20,980 bases of DNA from JBDRHL01 sp043816955 (GCA_043816955.1 JBDRHL010000105.1:1-20980), one strand, 5' to 3'; counted from the first letter of the stretch, positions 1 through 7,689 are shown. Numbers and translations: made by a program. The notes: generated by a model not told the origin, from the letters alone.

Positions 1-2
1 GA

Positions 3-1013
3 CAAGAACAGTCTGTAAAGGAAGTTGCAGAACAGCTTGAGTTATCCGAAGAAGCGGTGAAGCAGCGTCTCTCACGGGGCCGCAAACTACTGAAAGAGCA
101 AGTAGCGGCTATAGTCAAAACCACCATCCGTCATACAGGACCAAGCATAGTATTTACGGCAGCAGTTGTCGCTGCTCTACCAGCAATAGCACCGCAGGTA
201 GCCAGTGCCGCTATTGCAGCAACGGCTGTGAAGGGATCGCTCATGGCAAAGTCAGCACCACTTATAAGCACAATGGGCTGGATTCTTGGGCCACTGCTCG
301 GCTTTGTCGGAGCAATAGTAGCCATTAGGGCCGATCTCAAAAATGCTTCCCGGCGTGAACGCAGGTTCATTGTATGGTCTACGCCGATACAGACTGCCTA
401 CCTTTTAGTGCTTACGCTGATTGCGGTTCCTTTAGTTCTCTGGTGGAGGCTTTCTCTTGGTCGTTCACCTTGGCCCATCCTTGTAATATATTTTGCGCTA
501 GTGTTTTTGCCAGGAATACTTTTTGTGCTGTGGTGCAAGCGTCGAGGAAAACAAATCCAGATCGAAGATGGCACTTATGTAAAGCCGGAATGGAAAACAT
601 TAACAATGACAAAGGGGCAAATTTATGGGGCATTTGGTGGCTCCATTTTTGGCTCACTTGTATGGTTATTCCGTATTACAGCAGCAGCTGATGACTGGGG
701 TACATTTGGGATAGTCTTGGCGGCAGGAATTTTGATTTTTCTTATAGCAACTAAATTGTGTTCAAAAAATCCCAAGCATGGCTTTAGAATCGCAAGTGGC
801 GTATTTATTTGTGTTGGTCTTTTAAATCTTTTGGCGGTAAACCTACAATGGGATAAGTGGGCACCTGTCGTAAAAGATCATCGTTTTACCCTTGCACACA
901 TAAACTGGACAATAGTTGCCATGGTAGCAGTACTGATATTGGTAGCCTTGATAGCCGATTGGCGACACCAAAAAATGAGGAAAATCAACAGCACTTCTAA
1001 AGCTGATGACTAA
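3..1013 (+). CDS. ECF-type sigma-70 factor with C-terminal membrane domain (5' truncated by window edge)
   Basis: The frame is open from base 3. The first residues, QEQSVKEVAEQLELSEEAVK followed by QRLSRGRKLLKE, form the sigma-70 region 4.2 helix-turn-helix that reads the -35 element. The GTG at 57 lies inside this helix-turn-helix, so it is not the start; the true start and region 2 lie before the window. After the DNA-binding part come an Ala-rich hydrophobic stretch (APQVASAAIAATAVKG) and about seven predicted membrane segments, including WILGPLLGFVGAIVAI, AYLLVLTLIAVPLVLWW and WTIVAMVAVLILVALIADW. Between the first two long segments is a RRERRFI motif, which I recall from planctomycete and acidobacterial sigma factors of this architecture. 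I infer a sigma factor held at the membrane by its own C-terminus, with no anti-sigma gene visible downstream. Its signal and target genes cannot be read from the sequence. Confidence 0.85.
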   Translation, partial: QEQSVKEVAEQLELSEEAVKQRLSRGRKLLKEQVAAIVKTTIRHTGPSIVFTAAVVAALPAIAPQVASAAIAATAVKGSLMAKSAPLISTMGWILGPLLGFVGAIVAIRADLKNASRRERRFIVWSTPIQTAYLLVLTLIAVPLVLWWRLSLGRSPWPILVIYFALVFLPGILFVLWCKRRGKQIQIEDGTYVKPEWKTLTMTKGQIYGAFGGSIFGSLVWLFRITAAADDWGTFGIVLAAGILIFLIATKLCSKNPKHGFRIASGVFICVGLLNLLAVNLQWDKWAPVVKDHRFTLAHINWTIVAMVAVLILVALIADWRHQKMRKINSTSKADD

Positions 1014-1404
1014 TTCCCTAAATAAGCTCTTTCGAATGGCTGGTTTCTGTCATATACGGCATTTTTGTTTGTCTTGCGTTTTATATTCCTGAATAACTGG
1101 CAGTAAACGTTTCAAGATTTGGTCGAGCAGTATATTTGTAGAAATGAAAAATGCCGAAATCGAGTTGTACACAAAAATCTTGCCTTTAGTTTCCGGCTGT
1201 TTTTATTTTGGGCACAATGAAATACTCCCTTAATAGTCAAATTGAGATATACCCTGAAAAAGTCCTTTGATTTACATCAGTTTGCCTATGCCAAAGTAAT
1301 ACTCAGGTAAATTATTTTATGTGCCCGGAGTTCATTGGTTTGTATAAGGGATCATCCGCTTTGTGCCGGTCGGGGCCTGTTTGGAGAGCGGTTGGTTAAC
1401 TTAA
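1014..1404. other. gene-poor intergenic gap
   Basis: This stretch of about 390 bases separates the sigma-factor stop from the stop of the opposing diguanylate cyclase gene, so it is a convergent gap. I found no convincing open frame, tRNA or strong hairpin followed by a T-run on either strand. The only small frame (1144-1233, 29 codons) has no Shine-Dalgarno and matches nothing I recognise. AT-rich patches around 1190-1320 could hold weak signals, but nothing supports a specific call. Confidence 0.5.
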
Positions 1405-2445
1405 CTAAGGTTCAGGATTCGGGAAATTAGCGGGTTCGCCTACAAGGTAGATGCGGTTCTTTCCGCTTCGCTTCGCTTCAAATAATGCGGCGTCTGCCTG
1501 GACAAATAATTCCGCGACGGTGGTACCATCCCTGGGGAAGCTTGCAAGTCCGCCGCTTATTGTAAGGAGTCCTTTTCCATCCGGGCCGAGCATGGCAAGT
1601 TTTGCGGAACTGAGTTTTTTACGAAATCGCTCAGCAATAGTGTAGGCATCTGTCGGGTGTTCTGCCTGTGCAAGACGCCGTTCGTCCTGCTGGGTCGTAG
1701 CAGGCCTGGGGGGAATATCCCAGAATATGACAGCAAATTCGTCTCCGCCGATTCGGGCGACAACGTCATGGGCTCTGCAGCAACTATGCATGAGAACACC
1801 GGCCTGTTTGAGAATAGTATCCCCAATAGCGTGGCCGTATACATCGTTGTAGTGCTTGAAGTTGTCTATATCGAACAGCAAAACCGTTGCCTGGAGGTTG
1901 AACTGCCTGGACCTTTCGATGATCTGCTTGAGAAATTCACGTACATAGCGTCTGTTTTTGAGTCCGGTAAGCTCGTCCTGCATCACCAGGCGTGCCAACT
2001 GGCTGATAACAAAGTTATTGTCCGCTGGAAGCGTTTTTGTGCAGAGTGGATCGATATGAGGGCCTTGCTGAAGACCAATGGCGTCCTGCAATTCAATAGG
2101 GGTAATGGGACAAATAAAGTAGTCATCCACCAGCCTGGCGTTGTTGTATATGGTTTGGACGATCTGTTTCGCTTGGATTTCTTCATGCATCCGGGAGAGC
2201 AGATATATTCTTGTGTTATCAGAGGCGGCTCTGAGGGCTTCAAGTCCGGGGATTAATTCATCGCGAAAAGAGGCCATTTGAACGAAAACAGCGCAGAAGG
2301 GGCTGTCGGCAACCTTTTTAGCAGCTTCGCTGAGGTGATCGCAGGTTTGTACAGAAATATTACCGGGGAGATTTGCGGGGATGCCGCCCGGCTGTTCAGT
2401 ACCTACCAGCAGAATCTGTCTGACAGTATCGTTTCCCGTGTTCAA
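1405..2445 (-). CDS. diguanylate cyclase (GGDEF) with degenerate receiver domain
   Basis: This enzyme is predicted to condense two GTP into the second messenger cyclic di-GMP. In the 353-codon open frame, the catalytic motif RIGGDEF is at residues 238-244, with DELTGLKNRR (164-173) and FDIDNFKHYND (198-208) upstream. RAHD at 231-234 has the RxxD form and spacing of the product-inhibition I-site. About 25 extra residues (251-275, Pro/Gln/Glu-rich) interrupt the fold just after GGDEF. Residues 15-130 look like a receiver: ILLVG, then AVFVQM where the phospho-accepting Asp would normally sit, then DDYFICP where Lys-Pro is usual. It is therefore probably a pseudo-receiver that is not phosphorylated. 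I chose the TTG at 2445, seven codons inside the longest frame, because GGAGGA sits 5 bases before it; the TTG at 2466 would place that Shine-Dalgarno inside the gene. The protein is then 346 aa, has no membrane segment and is likely cytosolic. Confidence 0.88.
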   Translation of the reverse strand: MNTGNDTVRQILLVGTEQPGGIPANLPGNISVQTCDHLSEAAKKVADSPFCAVFVQMASFRDELIPGLEALRAASDNTRIYLLSRMHEEIQAKQIVQTIYNNARLVDDYFICPITPIELQDAIGLQQGPHIDPLCTKTLPADNNFVISQLARLVMQDELTGLKNRRYVREFLKQIIERSRQFNLQATVLLFDIDNFKHYNDVYGHAIGDTILKQAGVLMHSCCRAHDVVARIGGDEFAVIFWDIPPRPATTQQDERRLAQAEHPTDAYTIAERFRKKLSSAKLAMLGPDGKGLLTISGGLASFPRDGTTVAELFVQADAALFEAKRSGKNRIYLVGEPANFPNPEP

Positions 2446-2450
2446 AATTC

Positions 2451-2456
2451 TCCTCC
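2451..2456 (-). promoter_or_regulatory. Shine-Dalgarno deciding the diguanylate cyclase start
   Basis: The minus strand reads GGAGGA, then 5 bases, then TTG at 2445. This is a near-ideal ribosome binding site and favours the internal TTG over the one at 2466. Confidence 0.75.
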
Positions 2457-2484
2457 AACCAGGCAAGATGCATTATCGAATACT

Positions 2485-2513
2485 ACTATAGCGGCAAATA
2501 CATAAAAAGTCAA
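2485..2513 (-). promoter_or_regulatory. sigma-70-like promoter for the diguanylate cyclase gene
   Basis: On the minus strand, a TTGACT -35 box (2513-2508) and a TATAGT -10 box (2490-2485) are separated by exactly 17 bases. A second -35-like hexamer, TTGACA, lies immediately upstream (2519-2514) but is too far from the -10 box to pair with it. The predicted transcript starts near 2478 and leaves a leader of about 30 bases before the TTG at 2445. The call rests on inspection only. Confidence 0.65.
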
Positions 2514-2596
2514 TGTCAAGCCTGCTACCGACCTGCCAAACCCGGTGAGAAATTCGGATCGATTTGGTATTCAGGGCATACGATTTGCGATTTTTC

Positions 2597-2626
2597 TTGA
2601 CGTAAAGTCCGTCTTTCAATTACATT
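2597..2626 (+). promoter_or_regulatory. putative promoter for the hom operon
   Basis: TTGACG (2597-2602), an 18-base spacer and TACATT (2621-2626) resemble a sigma-70 promoter, with a good -35 and a moderate -10. It lies about 40 bases before the hom ATG and points into the long plus-strand run. The hom Shine-Dalgarno AAGGA is at 2652-2656. I saw no clear attenuator, T-box or riboswitch in the short leader. Confidence 0.5.
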
Positions 2627-2663
2627 CTATAGGCTCATATGAGATGAATGTAAGGATTTTGCT

Positions 2664-3983
2664 ATGTCAGAAAACATCACACGAATCGGGCTTGTGGGGT
2701 TTGGAACTGTCGGCAGTGGTGTGGCCAGGCTGATTCTTGAGGAATCCAAGAGCATTGCGGCAAGAACTGGCGTGCGGCTTGAGCTGGCGCGAGTGGTTGA
2801 TGTGGATACTACCTCTGCACGATCTGTTGAGCTGCCGGCAGGATTGCTCAGCAACGATCTTGAGGGGCTTCTGAAAGATGATTCAATTGCAATCGCTGTG
2901 GAGTTGGTTGGAGGTACTACGGCTGCCCAGGATATCATGCTTAAAATGTTACGGGCTAGAAAACATGTTGTTACAGCAAACAAGGCGCTTTTGGCTGAAC
3001 ATGGGGACGAACTTTATAAAACAGCTTTGGAAAACAATCGGTGTATCGCGTTCGAAGCAAGCTGTGCCGGCGGGATACCGATAATCTCTGCGATTCGAAC
3101 GGGTTTGTCTGCCAACCGGATAGAGGCAATGTATGGAATACTAAACGGGACGTGCAATTTTATACTGTCCAACATGACAAAGAACAACGCCGATTTTTCA
3201 GAGACGCTAAAACTGGCACAGCAGAGGGGCTATGCGGAATCCAATCCTGCACTGGATATCAACGGCAGCGATAGTGCGCACAAACTTGCCATTCTGGCAT
3301 CGGTTTGTTTCGGATACCGAATCAATTTCAAGGACATCTATGTTGAGGGAATCGAGAACATCTCGCTGGAAGATATTCGATACGGTAAAGAAATGGGGTA
3401 CATTTTGAAACTGCTGGCGGTGGCGGAAAGAGACAGGCAAGACCGAATTTCCCTGCGAGTGCATCCATCTTTTATAAGCAGAGATAATCCGCTGGCACGG
3501 GTTGACGGCGCGTTTAATGCGGTGAGCATATTCGGCAATGCCGTCGGGCAGACAATGTATTACGGTCGCGGCGCGGGTATGATGCCGACAGCAAGTGCAG
3601 TGGTCGCAGACATCATTGAGGCGGCACTCGGGAATTCGCAGAGGCTTTTTGTGAACAGCACTGCTCGCAGTCAGAGACAACAGGCAAAAATGGAAAGCAT
3701 TGATAATGTAACGTGCAGATTCTACATTCGCGCGATGATGAAAGATCAGCCCGGTGTGGTTGCAAGCTATGGTAAGATTTTCGGTGATAACAACATAAGC
3801 CTGTCGGGTGTATTACAACACGAAGGAAGCGGGCCTGATAATACGGTTCCGGTGGTTATTACTACACACACAACCGAGCAGCGCAGAATCACAGCGGCAC
3901 TTGAGGACATGAAATCACTCGATGTCATAAGCGGCCGACCGATCTGCATCAGGATTCTTGATATCCCGGAGGACAAGGATTGA
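2664..3983 (+). CDS. hom: homoserine dehydrogenase with C-terminal ACT domain
   Basis: The enzyme reduces aspartate semialdehyde to homoserine with NAD(P)H, the branch step toward threonine and methionine, in the cytosol. The 439-residue length is normal for the monofunctional ACT-bearing type. The N-terminal Rossmann motif GFGTVGSG is at 12-19. TANKALLA (104-111) carries the conserved Lys107. The family signature appears as GILNGTCNFIL (158-168), and the catalytic segment ALDINGSDSAHKLAIL (196-211) keeps Asp203 and Lys207. Residues about 350-420 (FYIRAMMKDQPGVVASYGKI onward) form an ACT domain, usually the threonine feedback site. The ATG at 2664 has AAGGA seven bases upstream. Its 3' end overlaps the start of the next gene by a few bases, implying translational coupling with the ApgM-like gene and, after a short gap, lysC. 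Confidence 0.95.
   Translation: MSENITRIGLVGFGTVGSGVARLILEESKSIAARTGVRLELARVVDVDTTSARSVELPAGLLSNDLEGLLKDDSIAIAVELVGGTTAAQDIMLKMLRARKHVVTANKALLAEHGDELYKTALENNRCIAFEASCAGGIPIISAIRTGLSANRIEAMYGILNGTCNFILSNMTKNNADFSETLKLAQQRGYAESNPALDINGSDSAHKLAILASVCFGYRINFKDIYVEGIENISLEDIRYGKEMGYILKLLAVAERDRQDRISLRVHPSFISRDNPLARVDGAFNAVSIFGNAVGQTMYYGRGAGMMPTASAVVADIIEAALGNSQRLFVNSTARSQRQQAKMESIDNVTCRFYIRAMMKDQPGVVASYGKIFGDNNISLSGVLQHEGSGPDNTVPVVITTHTTEQRRITAALEDMKSLDVISGRPICIRILDIPEDKD
3968..3973 (+). promoter_or_regulatory. Shine-Dalgarno inside the hom 3' end, supporting the TTG start of the next gene
   Basis: GGAGGA, a 6-base spacer and TTG at 3980 lie across the hom stop codon (TGA 3981-3983). The ATG at 3992 is out of frame. 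This supports a TTG start overlapping the stop. Confidence 0.65.
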
Positions 3984-5170
3984 GGAGCAAATATGCGATA
4001 ATCATCCCGGACGGCGCCGCGGACGAGCCGCTGGAAATTTTTGGCGGTCAGACGATATTCGAGGCTGCCGATATACCCAATATTGACAGGATAAGCATAA
4101 ACGGCAGACAAGGACTGGTGCGAACTGTTCCGGAGAATATGGACCCCGGCAGCGACGTTGCGACAATGAGCCTGCTGGGTTATGACCCGAAACAATATTA
4201 CACGGGGCGGGCACCTATAGAGGCAGTCGCTCAAAACATAAATTTAAAACCGACTGATTGGGTATTCAGGTGTAATCTTGTCACCATCGCTGATGACAGG
4301 ATGGCTGATCACAGTGCAGGACACATTTCGACGGAGGAGTCAGCAAAACTTATCAGGGAACTCAACAGCGTTCTGGGTAATGCGAATATAAGGTTTCACG
4401 CAGGTGTGAGTTATCGCCATCTTGTGGTGATCGGTGGAGTTGATTTCGATGTTCGAACACAGCCTCCGCATGATATGATAGGTGAGCCGATCGAGAAGAA
4501 TCTGCCTCGAGGTAAAGGCAGTGAGGTGCTCATTGACCTGATGGCAAGGTCTCAACATCTTTGCCTGAATCATGATATCAACAAAGTAAGACGTGATCTT
4601 GGTGAAAATCCTGTAAGTTCAATCTGGCTTTGGGGGCAGGGCAGAAAGGCGCGAATGGGGTCGTTTCGAAAGAAGTTCGGGCTCAGCGGTGCGTGCATCA
4701 CAGCAGTGGATCTTGTTCGGGGATTGGCCCAGTTAATCGGATTCAAGTTTATCAGCGTGCCTGGTGCGACAGGTTTTGTGGACACGAACTATCAGGGGAA
4801 AGCATGTGCAGCAATCGAGGCCCTTGAAAAGTATGATATCGTCGTGGTGCACGTAGAAGGGCCGGATGAAGCAGGGCACAGCGGAAACGCGATACTAAAG
4901 AAGAAAGCAGTTGAGCAAATCGACAGGTATGTGGTAGGTCCTGTATATGAGGCATTGGGACGGTATGAAAGCTGGCGAATCCTGGTTATGCCGGACCATC
5001 CAACGCCGATATTAACCCAGGCCCACTCATCTGAGCCGGTCCCATTCGCAATGGGTGGAACAAATGTTACAGGTATTATCCGGGAGAATTTCGGAGAGAC
5101 AAATGCGATGCAGTCGGGGTTTAGAATTGACAAAGGCTTTGAACTTATGGAATATTTTCTGAAAATATGA
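3980..5170 (+). CDS. ApgM-family (alkaline phosphatase superfamily) enzyme, probable homoserine kinase
   Basis: The sequence belongs to the archaeal-type cofactor-independent phosphoglycerate mutase family (ApgM). Metal-binding and nucleophile residues are visible: IIIPDG with Asp11; DPGSDVATMSLLGYDP (55-70) with the Ser58 nucleophile; HVEGPDEAGHSG (291-302) with Asp296 and His300; MPDHPTPI (337-344) with Asp339 and His340; and His349. The length, 396 aa, is typical. Family knowledge: one branch (TIGR02535) is named a proposed homoserine kinase because it sits with threonine genes in genomes lacking ThrB. Here the gene lies exactly between hom and lysC and overlaps hom, so I favour phosphorylation of homoserine to O-phosphohomoserine over glycolysis. 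No GHMP-type thrB is in the window. The start is TTG, supported by GGAGGA six bases upstream. Family call is secure; substrate is inferred. Confidence 0.85.
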   Translation: MRSKYAIIIPDGAADEPLEIFGGQTIFEAADIPNIDRISINGRQGLVRTVPENMDPGSDVATMSLLGYDPKQYYTGRAPIEAVAQNINLKPTDWVFRCNLVTIADDRMADHSAGHISTEESAKLIRELNSVLGNANIRFHAGVSYRHLVVIGGVDFDVRTQPPHDMIGEPIEKNLPRGKGSEVLIDLMARSQHLCLNHDINKVRRDLGENPVSSIWLWGQGRKARMGSFRKKFGLSGACITAVDLVRGLAQLIGFKFISVPGATGFVDTNYQGKACAAIEALEKYDIVVVHVEGPDEAGHSGNAILKKKAVEQIDRYVVGPVYEALGRYESWRILVMPDHPTPILTQAHSSEPVPFAMGGTNVTGIIRENFGETNAMQSGFRIDKGFELMEYFLKI

Positions 5171-5211
5171 GTAAATTCGAAGAGCGTTGAGCCGATTTGA
5201 TTGATTTTATC

Positions 5212-5217
5212 GGAGGA
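5212..5217 (+). promoter_or_regulatory. Shine-Dalgarno deciding the lysC start
   Basis: GGAGGA lies just before the ATG at 5221 and inside the longer open frame that begins at 5197. It fixes the start at 5221. The preceding CCGAT (5192-5196) could pair weakly with ATCGG (5209-5213), touching the edge of this site. Confidence 0.7.
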
Positions 5218-5220
5218 AGC

Positions 5221-6453
5221 ATGAGTATAATTGTACAAAAATTCGGCGGCACGAGTGTAGCGAATGCCGAAAAAATCAGAAATGCAGCCAGGCGTATAAT
5301 CAAGGCCAGGAAAGAGGGCTTTCAGGTTGTCGCGGTAGCTTCTGCCCGTGGAAAGCAGACCGATATTCTGATTGCCGACGCGCTTGAATTATGCACGGAT
5401 CCACCGAAACGGGAAATGGACCAGTTATTGAGCACGGGTGAGCAGCAAACTATATCCCTGCTTGCTATTGCGCTGCATGAGATGGGTTACGACGCGATCA
5501 GTTTTACCGGCGGACAGATAAGAATGATCACTGATAATGCCTTTTCCAAAGCCAGAATAAAGAGCATCGACGCTGAGAAAATTCGTCGGGAGCTGGATCA
5601 GGACAGGATAGTAATAGTCGCAGGTTTTCAAGGCATCGACGACGATGAGAATATCACAACGCTGGGCAGAGGAGGCTCGGATACCAGTGCCGTCGCCCTG
5701 GCGGCAGTGCTAAAAGCAGAAGTATGTGAAATTTATACAGATGTTGACGGCGTCTATACCACCGACCCGCGAATTTACACAAGGGCCGCAAAGATAAAGC
5801 AGATCAGCTACGATGAGATGCTTGAGATGGCAAGCCTGGGAGCGGGAGTGATGCACAGCAGAGCAATTGAATTTGGCAAGAAATACGATGTGCAGATACA
5901 CGTAAGAAGCAGTAGCATGGATATAGATGGAACAATCGTTACTCATGAGGTGCCACAAATGGAAGGAATATTGGTCTCAGGTGCAACAATACACAAGGAC
6001 CTGGCACAGATAGGTCTGATCGGCGTGGATAATGCTCCGGGAAATGCAGCAAAGATATTTTCACACCTTGCAAAAGCAAAGGTCATTGTAAACGACATCG
6101 TACAGACCGAGCGCAGCCGCGAAAAAGCCAACATTTCGTTCACGGTAAACAAAACCGATCTGGCTGACGCGCAGAAAGCCATAAAACAAATCAAAGATGA
6201 GGTCAATTGTGAAGATATCTTTGTCCGTGAGGATATTGCGCAAGTTTCAGTGGTCGGAGTTGGCATGCGAACTCATTACGGCGTTGCGGACAGGATGTTT
6301 CGCGCCCTGGCAGATGCGAAAGTAAACATCGATTCGATTACCACAAGTGAAATACGAATAAGCTGTATAGTCGACAAGGAACAGGGCCAGATCGCACTTC
6401 ATGCCGTCTGCGATGCATTCGAACTGGACAAACCCAGCAACCAGCGAAACTGA
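5221..6453 (+). CDS. lysC: aspartate kinase
   Basis: The enzyme phosphorylates aspartate with ATP, the first committed step toward lysine, threonine and methionine. From the ATG at 5221 the protein is 410 aa, the usual size of the monofunctional bacterial class. The amino-acid kinase domain opens with VQKFGGTSVA (5-14). The ATP/aspartate-binding segment TTLGRGGSDTSAVALAA is at 147-163, followed by YTDVDGVYTTDPR (172-184). Two ACT domains follow (about 262-327 and 342-404, the second starting VSVVGVGMR), giving the architecture used for lysine and/or threonine feedback. I rejected the upstream in-frame start at 5197 because the Shine-Dalgarno lies inside that extension. It is third in the hom block and almost certainly co-transcribed, 50 bases after the ApgM-like gene. 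Confidence 0.95.
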   Translation: MSIIVQKFGGTSVANAEKIRNAARRIIKARKEGFQVVAVASARGKQTDILIADALELCTDPPKREMDQLLSTGEQQTISLLAIALHEMGYDAISFTGGQIRMITDNAFSKARIKSIDAEKIRRELDQDRIVIVAGFQGIDDDENITTLGRGGSDTSAVALAAVLKAEVCEIYTDVDGVYTTDPRIYTRAAKIKQISYDEMLEMASLGAGVMHSRAIEFGKKYDVQIHVRSSSMDIDGTIVTHEVPQMEGILVSGATIHKDLAQIGLIGVDNAPGNAAKIFSHLAKAKVIVNDIVQTERSREKANISFTVNKTDLADAQKAIKQIKDEVNCEDIFVREDIAQVSVVGVGMRTHYGVADRMFRALADAKVNIDSITTSEIRISCIVDKEQGQIALHAVCDAFELDKPSNQRN

Positions 6454-6495
6454 AAAACACAGAGTGTGTGTGAGAAAAAAGCTGCTAATTACGCT

Positions 6496-7128
6496 ATGAG
6501 TCGGCGTAGCAGAAACACAATCATGACAGGGTGTGTTCTGCTCGTGGGGATGCTGGCTTACATTGACCATTCCCATTGGCAGGTCCTGAGGTCCTGCAGG
6601 CAAAAAGATTTTGTTCAGACGCAAGACATTACAAAATACCATTGCCAGGTTTTCACTGTCGTAAAAGTAATCGATGGTGATACTCTGGATATAAATATTC
6701 CGGATAAACGGTACCCTACAACAAGGGTCAGACTTCTGGGCATAGATACACCGGAAACCCAAAAGGATGGAGAAGCGCCCATGTATTTCGGGCCTGAAGC
6801 TGCCGAGTTTACGCGGAAACTGGCCTTGAGCAGGAAAGTTAAAGTCATGATCGACACAATCAGCCCCAGCAGAGATAAATATGACAGACTGCTTTGTTAC
6901 CTGGAACTTCCCGACGGCAGGATCCTCAATGAAGTGCTTATCGAAGAAGGTTTTGCGTATGCGGACCTGCGATTCAAACACAGCCTTTTTGAAACATATC
7001 GAAACATTCAGGATAGAGCTTGTGATAATCGCAAAGGTCTGTGGGAGGATGTAACGCCGGATCAATTACCAATATGGCTCAGAAGAAAACGCCCAGACCT
7101 GACTGCTGCGTACCAGGAGCAAAACTGA
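6496..7128 (+). CDS. thermonuclease (SNase-like) with N-terminal signal anchor
   Basis: This is a staphylococcal-nuclease fold protein, predicted to cut DNA and RNA with Ca2+ outside the cytoplasmic membrane. Counting from the ATG at 6496 (210 aa), VKVIDGDTLD (57-66) carries the metal-binding Asp. VRLLGIDTPET (78-88) carries Arg79, Asp84 and Glu87, matching Arg35, Asp40 and Glu43 of the S. aureus enzyme, and KYDRLLCYL (128-136) carries Arg131, matching Arg87. All key residues are therefore present. NTIMTGCVLLVGMLAYID near the N-terminus is a short hydrophobic segment after a basic SRRSR, so an uncleaved signal anchor is likely. The start is uncertain: an in-frame GTG at 6466 adds ten residues, and neither start has a strong Shine-Dalgarno. 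It sits between lysC and the fatty-acid cassette. A near-identical short A-rich sequence occurs at both ends of the gene (6471-6484 and 7126-7140). Confidence 0.88.
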   Translation: MSRRSRNTIMTGCVLLVGMLAYIDHSHWQVLRSCRQKDFVQTQDITKYHCQVFTVVKVIDGDTLDINIPDKRYPTTRVRLLGIDTPETQKDGEAPMYFGPEAAEFTRKLALSRKVKVMIDTISPSRDKYDRLLCYLELPDGRILNEVLIEEGFAYADLRFKHSLFETYRNIQDRACDNRKGLWEDVTPDQLPIWLRRKRPDLTAAYQEQN

Positions 7129-7175
7129 GAAAAAAAGCTGGTAAACAAAACCGATTTGACTAAAATAGCCGCATT

Positions 7176-7649
7176 ATGAAGTTTGTGCTGATAGATAAAA
7201 TAGAGAAATTGATCACAGGCAGGGAAATAACTACTGTCAAGAACCTTACTTTGGCTGAAGAATATCTGGCTGATCATTTCCCGGCTTTTCCGGTGCTGCC
7301 CGGTGTTTTGCTTCTGGAAGGACTGATCGAGTCGGCTGCGTGGCTTGTAAGAGACGTGCATAGGTTTGCAAAAAGCATGATATTGCTCGAAGCAGCAAGA
7401 AATGTTAGGTTTAAGAGTTTTCTGTCACCTGGTATGCAGATACGGTACAACGTGCAGGCAAAGAAGATCGATGAAAATACGAGCAGTTTTGTCGGGAAAG
7501 GTGTTTCAGGAGACGAAGTAATAGTTGAGGCGAATTTCAGCCTGAAGCACTTTAACCTGTCAGAGAAGAACCGGTCAATGGCTCAGGTAGACGCAACAAT
7601 TGTAGAAAACATGAAAAAAAGATGGAAGCTGCTATCCTCTTTGGTTTGA
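7176..7649 (+). CDS. FabZ/FabA-like hotdog dehydratase 1 of the non-canonical FAS cassette
   Basis: This 157-aa hotdog-fold protein matches the beta-hydroxyacyl-ACP dehydratase pattern. DHFPAFPVLPGVLLLEG (33-49) corresponds to the FabZ HFPGxPVMPGVLxxEA motif, with His34 and Glu48 separated by the canonical 14 positions. It differs from true FabZ in Gly-to-Ala within the HFPG turn and in ending the motif LIESA instead of the usual AQ-type ending. The C-terminal tail, after about 130, is basic and unrelated to FabZ. It aligns without gaps to dehydratase 2 over the first 58 residues, so the two are paralogues. The expected reaction is loss of water from a 3-hydroxyacyl chain on the neighbouring ACP, or a structural role as half of a heterodimer. 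The ATG at 7176 lacks a clear Shine-Dalgarno. It opens a five-gene group with the ACP, dehydratase 2 and two ketosynthases. Confidence 0.85.
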   Translation: MKFVLIDKIEKLITGREITTVKNLTLAEEYLADHFPAFPVLPGVLLLEGLIESAAWLVRDVHRFAKSMILLEAARNVRFKSFLSPGMQIRYNVQAKKIDENTSSFVGKGVSGDEVIVEANFSLKHFNLSEKNRSMAQVDATIVENMKKRWKLLSSLV

Positions 7650-7689
7650 TGAAGATGGTTTGGAATTACTCTTAAGAACAAGGTATGCC

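Noticed and set aside
57..59. GTG as the start of the first gene
   Set aside because: The codons before it (from base 3) continue the sigma region 4 helix-turn-helix in frame, so the gene starts before the window.
1144..1233. 29-codon frame in the intergenic gap
   Set aside because: It has no Shine-Dalgarno, no recognisable sequence and a length expected by chance.
1657..2256. Long plus-strand open frame opposite the diguanylate cyclase gene
   Set aside because: It lies wholly antisense to a gene with clear motifs and shows no domain of its own.
5192..5213. Small hairpin CCGAT/ATCGG touching the lysC ribosome site, as a possible regulator
   Set aside because: The stem is only five base pairs with a 12-base loop and covers just the edge of the Shine-Dalgarno; too weak to call.
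7161..7166. TAAAAT as a -10 box of an internal promoter before dehydratase 1
   Set aside because: No acceptable -35 hexamer lies 16-18 bases upstream, and it is only 10 bases from the ATG.
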